This document shows, in pieces, positions 58,788 to 64,000 of a stretch of DNA of 64,000 bases. The position numbers were made by a program, and so were the translations under genes. Each line of letters starts with the position of its first letter. Position 1 is the first letter of the stretch. Under the pieces are notes generated by a model. The model saw only the letters and a program-made list of their open reading frames with translations. It searched no databases and was not told where the DNA came from. The DNA lies in the NCBI RefSeq assembly GCF_900129035.1, contig NZ_FQTW01000002.1, positions 186,001 to 250,000 on the forward strand. The letters run 5' to 3'. The DNA comes from Psychroflexus salarius. Its GTDB lineage: Bacteria; Bacteroidota; Bacteroidia; Flavobacteriales; Flavobacteriaceae.

Positions 58788-59495
58788 TTACTTTCTACGT
58801 CGTGCTTTACGACGTGCTTTTCCTTTGCTTTCATTTTTAGAAAGACCAACTAATGGAGACAGCTCACGTTTACCATAAACCTCTCCTTTCATGATCCATA
58901 CTTTAACACCTAGCCTACCATAAGTTGTATGGGCTTCTACTAAGGCGTAATCAATGTCAGCTCGAAAGGTTGATAGAGGAATTCTTCCTTCTTTGTAAGA
59001 CTCTACACGTGCCATTTCAGCGCCGTTTAATCGTCCTGCAATTTGAATTTTGATTCCTTCAGCATTCATTCTCATAGCTGCAGCAATAGCCATTTTTGTT
59101 GCACGTCTATAAGATATACGATTCTCAATTTGTCTTGCCACACTGGTAGCAACTAACTGAGCATCAAGTTCAGGTCTTTTAATTTCAAAAATATTAACCT
59201 GAACTTCTTTGTCTGTGATTTTCTTAAGCTCTTCTTTCAACTTGTCTACCTCTTGACCACCTTTCCCGATAATAATACCAGGTCTAGCGGTAGTGATAGT
59301 AACGGTTACAAGTTTAAGCGTACGCTCAATAATCACCCTCGAAACGCTAGCTTTTTGGAGACGGGCATGAATATACTTACGTATTTTATCATCTTCAGCT
59401 AGGTTATTACCATAATCTTTTCCTCCATACCAGTTAGATTCCCAACCTTTAATGATTCCAAGTCTATTACCTATCGGATTTGTTTTTTGTCCCAT
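58788..59495 (-). CDS. rpsC: Ribosomal protein uS3
   Basis: 235 residues, KH domain ([18 protein letters not shown]) and C-terminal S3 domain; part of the mRNA entry channel. Basic tail [12 protein letters not shown]. Confidence 0.98.
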   Translation of the reverse strand: MGQKTNPIGNRLGIIKGWESNWYGGKDYGNNLAEDDKIRKYIHARLQKASVSRVIIERTLKLVTVTITTARPGIIIGKGGQEVDKLKEELKKITDKEVQVNIFEIKRPELDAQLVATSVARQIENRISYRRATKMAIAAAMRMNAEGIKIQIAGRLNGAEMARVESYKEGRIPLSTFRADIDYALVEAHTTYGRLGVKVWIMKGEVYGKRELSPLVGLSKNESKGKARRKARRRK

Positions 59496-59503
59496 AATTC
59501 TCC

Positions 59504-59911
59504 TTAGCTTTGCGTATTATTGTTTTCACCAAGTATCAACGTTACATGGTTTGATCTTTTTCTAATTCTATGAGCCCTTCCTTGTGGAGCTGGTCTTAAT
59601 CGCTTCAACATACTAGCACTATCAACCTTTATTTCACTAATAAATAAATTAGCAGACTCAACATCAGCATCTTCATTTTTAGCTTGCCAATTAGCAATAG
59701 CAGATAGCAGTAATTTTTCAACTCTACCTGAAGCCTCTTTAGTTGAAAACTTCAATATATTTAAGGCATCATTTACTGATTTCCCTCTAACAAGGTCAGC
59801 TACAAGTCTCATCTTTCTAGGTGAAGTTGGACAATTATTCAACTTTGCAAATGCTAGATTAGCTTTAGCTTCTTTTAGCTTTGCAGCACTTTCTCTTTTT
59901 CTAACTCCCAT
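59504..59911 (-). CDS. rplV: Ribosomal protein uL22
   Basis: 135 residues. The loop [21 protein letters not shown] that lines the exit tunnel is present. A site of macrolide-resistance changes in other species; nothing unusual is seen here. Confidence 0.98.
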   Translation of the reverse strand: MGVRKRESAAKLKEAKANLAFAKLNNCPTSPRKMRLVADLVRGKSVNDALNILKFSTKEASGRVEKLLLSAIANWQAKNEDADVESANLFISEIKVDSASMLKRLRPAPQGRAHRIRKRSNHVTLILGENNNTQS

Positions 59912-59917
59912 GACTTA

Positions 59918-60196
59918 TTACTTTTTACCCTTATTTTTAGAACCCTGATGACCTCTAAAAGTTCTAGTTGGTGAAAATTCTCCTAATTTATGGCCTACCA
60001 TATTTTCTGTAATAAAAACCGGAACAAACTGTCTCCCATTATGAACACCTACAGTTTGACCAACAAAGTCTGGAGTAATCATAGACGCTCTAGACCAAGT
60101 CTTAATAACAGATTTTTTTCCTGACTCAACATTTTGAGCAACTTTTCTTTCTAATTTATAATGGACAAATGGTCCTTTTTTTAATGAACGAGCCAT
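59918..60196 (-). CDS. rpsS: Ribosomal protein uS19
   Basis: 92 residues; [19 protein letters not shown] start, [22 protein letters not shown] core. 30S head. Confidence 0.98.
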   Translation of the reverse strand: MARSLKKGPFVHYKLERKVAQNVESGKKSVIKTWSRASMITPDFVGQTVGVHNGRQFVPVFITENMVGHKLGEFSPTRTFRGHQGSKNKGKK

Positions 60197-60201
60197 ATCA
60201 A

Positions 60202-61029
60202 TTATTTCTTTTTACGTTCTAAAATATGCTTACTGCTAGACTTTGTTTTTGATCTAGTCCTAAAACCTTTTGCAGGTATACCATTACGAGATCTTGGATG
60301 CCCTCCAGAAGCTCTACCTTCACCACCACCCATTGGGTGATCAACTGGATTCATTACCACAGGTCTAGTTCTAGGTCTTCTACCTAACCATCTACTTCTA
60401 CCAGCTTTACCCGAAATGCAAAGCTGATGATCACTATTAGAAACCGCACCGATTGTAGCTAAACAGTCCGCAAGAATTAATCGTGTCTCGCCAGAAGGTA
60501 ATTTAATAGTAACATACTTACCTTCTTTAGCCATTAATTGAGCAAAAGTCCCTGCACTTCGTGCCATAATAGCACCTTGACCAGGCCTTAACTCAACACA
60601 GGAAATAATTGTCCCAAAAGGAATTTTAGATAACGGCATTGCATTACCTATCTCTGTAGGAACATTATCTTTTCCAGAAAGAACAGATTGACCTACTTTT
60701 ATACCGCTTGGAGCGATAATATATCGCTTTTCACCATCAGTGTATTTCAATAATGCAATAAAAGCTGTCCTATTAGGGTCATATTGTATTGACTCTACAG
60801 TTGCTTCAACACCTTGCTTATCACGCTTAAAATCTATAAGCCTATATCTTCTCTTATGACCACCACCGATGTAGCGCATAGTCATTTTTCCTTGATTGTT
60901 ACGACCACCAGACTTTTTTAACGGTGTCAACAAAGACTTTTCCGGCTTATCAGCTGTGATAATGTCGTTATTATTCACAACTTTAAAACGCTGGCCTGGA
61001 GTATTTGGTTTTAATTTTCTAACCGACAT
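60202..61029 (-). CDS. rplB: Ribosomal protein uL2
   Basis: 275 residues; the C-terminal [20 protein letters not shown] segment required for peptidyl transfer is intact. Confidence 0.98.
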   Translation of the reverse strand: MSVRKLKPNTPGQRFKVVNNNDIITADKPEKSLLTPLKKSGGRNNQGKMTMRYIGGGHKRRYRLIDFKRDKQGVEATVESIQYDPNRTAFIALLKYTDGEKRYIIAPSGIKVGQSVLSGKDNVPTEIGNAMPLSKIPFGTIISCVELRPGQGAIMARSAGTFAQLMAKEGKYVTIKLPSGETRLILADCLATIGAVSNSDHQLCISGKAGRSRWLGRRPRTRPVVMNPVDHPMGGGEGRASGGHPRSRNGIPAKGFRTRSKTKSSSKHILERKKK

Positions 61030-61038
61030 TTTATCTTA

Positions 61039-61329
61039 TTAAAGATTATTATATAAATCTAATGTATCTCCTTCCGCTACTTTAATCATAGCTTTTTTGT
61101 ACGCATTAGTCTTACCTGAGACAATACCTGTCTTAGTATATCTTGTTTTGTATTTAGGTAAAACCCTAAGAGTTCTAACCTTATCTACGCTAACATTATA
61201 AGTTGATTCAATTTCATTCTTAATCTGAACCTTGTTAGCCTTAACATCAACCAAAAAAGTAAAAGTATTTTGCACTTCACTTTGATCTGTTGACTTTTCT
61301 GTGATTAATGGTTTTAAAATTACACTCAT
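61039..61329 (-). CDS. rplW: Ribosomal protein uL23
   Basis: 96 residues at the exit tunnel, docking site for trigger factor and SRP. ILKPLITEKSTDQSEVQNTFTF is typical. Confidence 0.97.
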   Translation of the reverse strand: MSVILKPLITEKSTDQSEVQNTFTFLVDVKANKVQIKNEIESTYNVSVDKVRTLRVLPKYKTRYTKTGIVSGKTNAYKKAMIKVAEGDTLDLYNNL

Positions 61330-61336
61330 AATTAGA

Positions 61337-61966
61337 TTATTTACCTAAAATATCTTGTAAAAATTCGACTTGCGCTTCAGAAATAAAAACAAAATTAGAA
61401 TTCAACAAAGTATAAGTGTTTAATTCTGAATGCTTTACTACTTTAGTGCGGTCTAAATTTCGCGACGACAAATATACATTTTTATTATTGTCTGTCAACA
61501 CAAATGTTGATTTTTTATTTTCAACATCAAATGATGATAAGACTTTTTTAAATTCTTTAGTTTTTGGTGATTCAAAAGTAAAGTCCTCTACAATAAAAAG
61601 TTGTTTGTCTGCAAGTTTCTGTGACAAGGCAGATTTACGCGCTAGACGCTTAAGCTTTTTATTAAGTTTTTGACTATAATCCCTTACTCTTGGACCAAAA
61701 ACACGACCACCACCTTTAAATATAGGTGATTTAATACTACCTGCTCTAGCAGTTCCAGTACCTTTTTGCTTTTTAATTTTACGAGTACTACCTTTAATCT
61801 CAGCTCTTTCTTTAGCTTTATGCGTTCCTTGTCTTAAATTAGCTAAATGCTGTTTAACATCAAGATACATTGCATGATTATTTGGCTCAATTCCAAAAAC
61901 ACTATCAGAAATATCAATATTTCTGCCTGTTTCTTTACCATTAATATCTAATACTGCTACTTTCAT
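61337..61966 (-). CDS. rplD: Ribosomal protein uL4
   Basis: 209 residues; basic extended loop KQKGTGTARAGSIKSPIFKGG reaches the exit tunnel. In E. coli L4 represses the S10 operon; the L4 target leader would lie outside this window. Start overlaps the rplC stop by 1 base. Confidence 0.98.
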   Translation of the reverse strand: MKVAVLDINGKETGRNIDISDSVFGIEPNNHAMYLDVKQHLANLRQGTHKAKERAEIKGSTRKIKKQKGTGTARAGSIKSPIFKGGGRVFGPRVRDYSQKLNKKLKRLARKSALSQKLADKQLFIVEDFTFESPKTKEFKKVLSSFDVENKKSTFVLTDNNKNVYLSSRNLDRTKVVKHSELNTYTLLNSNFVFISEAQVEFLQDILGK

Positions 61967-62580
61967 TATTTAAGAATAGTTACATAAGAGTTTTTATGTC
62001 CAGGTACACATCCTTTTACTACTAAAAGGTTTTTCTCTGGAACTACTTTTAAAACTCTAAGATTTTGAACTTTTACTTTTTTGTTTCCCATTTGTCCAGC
62101 CATACGCATCCCTTTAAAGATTCGAGCTGGATATGAAGCTGCACCGACTGATCCAGGTGCTCTCAACATGCTTTGCTGACCATGAGTTCTTTCTGAACCG
62201 CTAAAACCGTGTCGTTTAACAACACCTTGGAAACCTTTACCTTTAGAAGTACCACTTATGTCAACAAATTCACCTTCGGTGAAGATATCAACAGTAATGT
62301 GATCTCCTAATTTAAATTCTTCTTCGAAACCTTGGAACTCAATAACTTTTCTTTTGACAGAAGTACCAGCTTTTTTAAAGTGACCTAAGTCAGCCTTGGT
62401 GGCATTTTTGTCTGATTTGTCATCGAAACCAAGTTGAAGAGCATCATACCCGTCAACCTCACTGGTTCTGACTTGGGTAACGGCACATGGACCAGCTTCG
62501 ATTACTGTGCATGGAATATTTTTCCCATTTTCATCGAAAAGGCTTGTCATACCGATTTTTTTTCCTATTAACCCAGACAT
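61966..62580 (-). CDS. rplC: Ribosomal protein uL3
   Basis: 204 residues; [20 protein letters not shown] and [26 protein letters not shown] segments near the peptidyl-transferase centre are canonical. Confidence 0.98.
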   Translation of the reverse strand: MSGLIGKKIGMTSLFDENGKNIPCTVIEAGPCAVTQVRTSEVDGYDALQLGFDDKSDKNATKADLGHFKKAGTSVKRKVIEFQGFEEEFKLGDHITVDIFTEGEFVDISGTSKGKGFQGVVKRHGFSGSERTHGQQSMLRAPGSVGAASYPARIFKGMRMAGQMGNKKVKVQNLRVLKVVPEKNLLVVKGCVPGHKNSYVTILK

Positions 62581-62602
62581 ATTTATAATTATTAATTAGT
62601 AA

Positions 62603-62908
62603 TTAAACTTTTATTTCAACTTCTACACCACTCGGCAGCTCAAGCTTCATCAAAGCATCAATAGTCTTTGAAGATGAACTGTAAATATCAAGTAACCTCT
62701 TGTATGAATCAAGCTGAAATTGCTCTCTTGCTTTTTTATTAACGTGCGGTGACCTAAGAACAGTAAATATCTTTTTCTTAGTCGGTAACGGTATTGGACC
62801 AGTAACCACAGCACCAGTAGTTTTTACGGTCTTCACAATTTTTTCTGCAGATTTATCTACTAAATTGTGATCGTAAGATTTTAATTTTATTCTAATTTTT
62901 TGACTCAT
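62603..62908 (-). CDS. rpsJ: Ribosomal protein uS10
   Basis: 101 residues; also NusE, the NusB partner in antitermination. [20 protein letters not shown] and [13 protein letters not shown] are canonical. 9 bp after fusA. Confidence 0.98.
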   Translation of the reverse strand: MSQKIRIKLKSYDHNLVDKSAEKIVKTVKTTGAVVTGPIPLPTKKKIFTVLRSPHVNKKAREQFQLDSYKRLLDIYSSSSKTIDALMKLELPSGVEVEIKV

Positions 62909-62917
62909 GACTTCTTA

Positions 62918-64000
62918 TTATTCGTTTGAACCTGTTGCCGCTTTGATTACTTCTTGAGAAATATTAGACGGTGTTTCTTGGTATTCAGAAAACTCCATTG
63001 TTGAAGTTGCTCGACCAGACGATAATGTTCTTAAAGTAGTAACATAACCAAACATTTCAGATAACGGTACGTCTGCTTTAATAATTTTTGCACCCGAACG
63101 ATCTGACATGTTATTAACTTGACCTCTTCTTCTATTTAAGTCACCTACAATATCACCCATGTTTTCTTCGGGGGTAACAACCTCTACTTTCATAATAGGC
63201 TCAAGAACGACAGCCCCAGCTTTTTTTGCAGATGCTTTATAACCCATTTTCGCAGCTAATTCAAATGACAATTGATCTGAATCAACAGGATGGAATGATC
63301 CATCTTTTAAGGTAACTTTTAAAGTATCCATTCTAAAGCCTGCTAAAGGTCCGTTTTTCATAGCTTCTTCAAAACCTTTTTGAACAGATGGTATAAATTC
63401 TTTAGGTATACGACCGCCTTTAATTTGATCTACAAACTGAAGACCTGTACCTTCAAAATCGTCATCAACTGGACCCATTTCAAATACAATGTCGGCAAAC
63501 TTACCACGTCCACCAGATTGCTTTTTATAAACTTCACGATGTTCTGCAGACTTTGTAACTGCTTCTTTGTATTCAACTTGAGGCTCACCTTCATTAACTT
63601 CAACCTTAAATTCACGTTTTAGACGATCCACTAAGATTTCGATATGAAGCTCTCCCATTCCCGATATAATTGTTTGACCAGAAGCATCATCAGTCTTAAC
63701 TTGGAATGTTGGATCTTCTTCAGCTAATTTACCTAAAGCAACACCCAATTTTTCAACATCTGCTTTTGTTTTCGGTTCAACCGCAATACCAATAACTGGA
63801 TCAGGAAAAGTCATGGACTCAAGAACAATTGGATGATTTAAATCCGTTAAGGTATCACCAGTTTTAATATCTTTAAAACCAACAGCAGCGCCTATATCAC
63901 CAGCTTCAATTTTATCTATCGGCTGTTGTTTATTAGAGTGCATTTGGTACATTCGAGAAATACGCTCTTTTTTACCAGAACGGTTATTTAATACATATGA
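62918..64000 (-). CDS. fusA: Elongation factor G (3' part, continues beyond window)
   Basis: The reading frame continues through the window edge, so the coding region is partial: 360 C-terminal residues including the edge segment [15 protein letters not shown]. It covers the end of domain II and domains III-V of EF-G ([38 protein letters not shown]). The internal ATG at 63952 is not the start. Promotes translocation. Heads the str/S10 run with rpsJ after 9 bp. Confidence 0.97.
   Translation of the reverse strand, partial: SYVLNNRSGKKERISRMYQMHSNKQQPIDKIEAGDIGAAVGFKDIKTGDTLTDLNHPIVLESMTFPDPVIGIAVEPKTKADVEKLGVALGKLAEEDPTFQVKTDDASGQTIISGMGELHIEILVDRLKREFKVEVNEGEPQVEYKEAVTKSAEHREVYKKQSGGRGKFADIVFEMGPVDDDFEGTGLQFVDQIKGGRIPKEFIPSVQKGFEEAMKNGPLAGFRMDTLKVTLKDGSFHPVDSDQLSFELAAKMGYKASAKKAGAVVLEPIMKVEVVTPEENMGDIVGDLNRRRGQVNNMSDRSGAKIIKADVPLSEMFGYVTTLRTLSSGRATSTMEFSEYQETPSNISQEVIKAATGSNE

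Noticed and set aside
48040-64000. Unusual gene order in the ribosomal cluster
   Set aside because: The order fusA-S10-spc-alpha-rplQ with infA and rpmJ between secY and rpsM, without map/adk, is normal for this group.

Overview
The window comes from the chromosome of an AT-rich member of the Bacteroidetes, almost certainly a Flavobacteriaceae-type bacterium. Four things support this: a complete gldK-gldL-gldM-gldN cluster for gliding and type IX secretion; promoters of the Bacteroidetes form (TTG or TTTG, about 17-20 bases, then TAnnTTTG) ahead of several genes; start codons that mostly lack Shine-Dalgarno sequences; and a ribosomal-protein locus bordered by fusA, carA, eno and gltA. No species can be named from the sequence alone. 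There is no prophage, insertion sequence, CRISPR array or rRNA operon.

Layout. 1-4.8 kb: rimP-nusA-infB (minus strand), led by a terminator-like hairpin in the 5' leader. 4.8-10.4 kb: two universal stress proteins, an AsmA-like envelope protein, and a two-component pair made of a FixL-like PAS histidine kinase and a receiver fused to a CRP/FNR-type regulator. A CRP/FNR-like palindrome lies just upstream of one stress-protein promoter. 10.5-15.5 kb: a GH3-family protein, two HExxH putative metallopeptidases, a lipoprotein and two small overlapping membrane-protein genes. 15.5-17.9 kb: the only accessory-looking segment, with a DUF6642-like gene, an Abi-family (HEPN) gene bracketed by two ~130-bp direct repeats, and initiator tRNA-fMet. 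17.9-27.2 kb: an RND efflux operon (adaptor, pump, TolC, CPXCG protein), an ABC-F ATPase, a DUF983 protein and a DAO-family oxidoreductase. 27.2-31.9 kb: gldKLMN. 32.0-35.7 kb: topA and a degenerate arginase-family gene.

35.9-40.2 kb: a plus-strand run of miaB, a sigma-54 activator, lptE, a TPR-like protein and secG, closed by a terminator. 40.4-42.4 kb: groES-groEL. 42.4-49.1 kb: an S10 peptidase, an azurin-like cupredoxin, gltA, eno, a fasciclin-domain protein and carA. 49.2-64 kb: one almost unbroken minus-strand run from the 3' part of fusA through the S10, spc and alpha clusters to rplQ, including infA, secY, rpoA and a 38-residue rpmJ, ending at a strong terminator.

Most of the window is core machinery for translation, transcription, protein export and folding, and the envelope. 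The less ordinary signals are the putative oxygen-sensing circuit (kinase, receiver-CRP protein, palindrome, stress protein), the repeat-bracketed Abi cassette next to tRNA-fMet, hairpin terminators placed directly in front of start codons (rimP, the DAO gene, carA), and an arginase-fold protein that has lost metal ligands.
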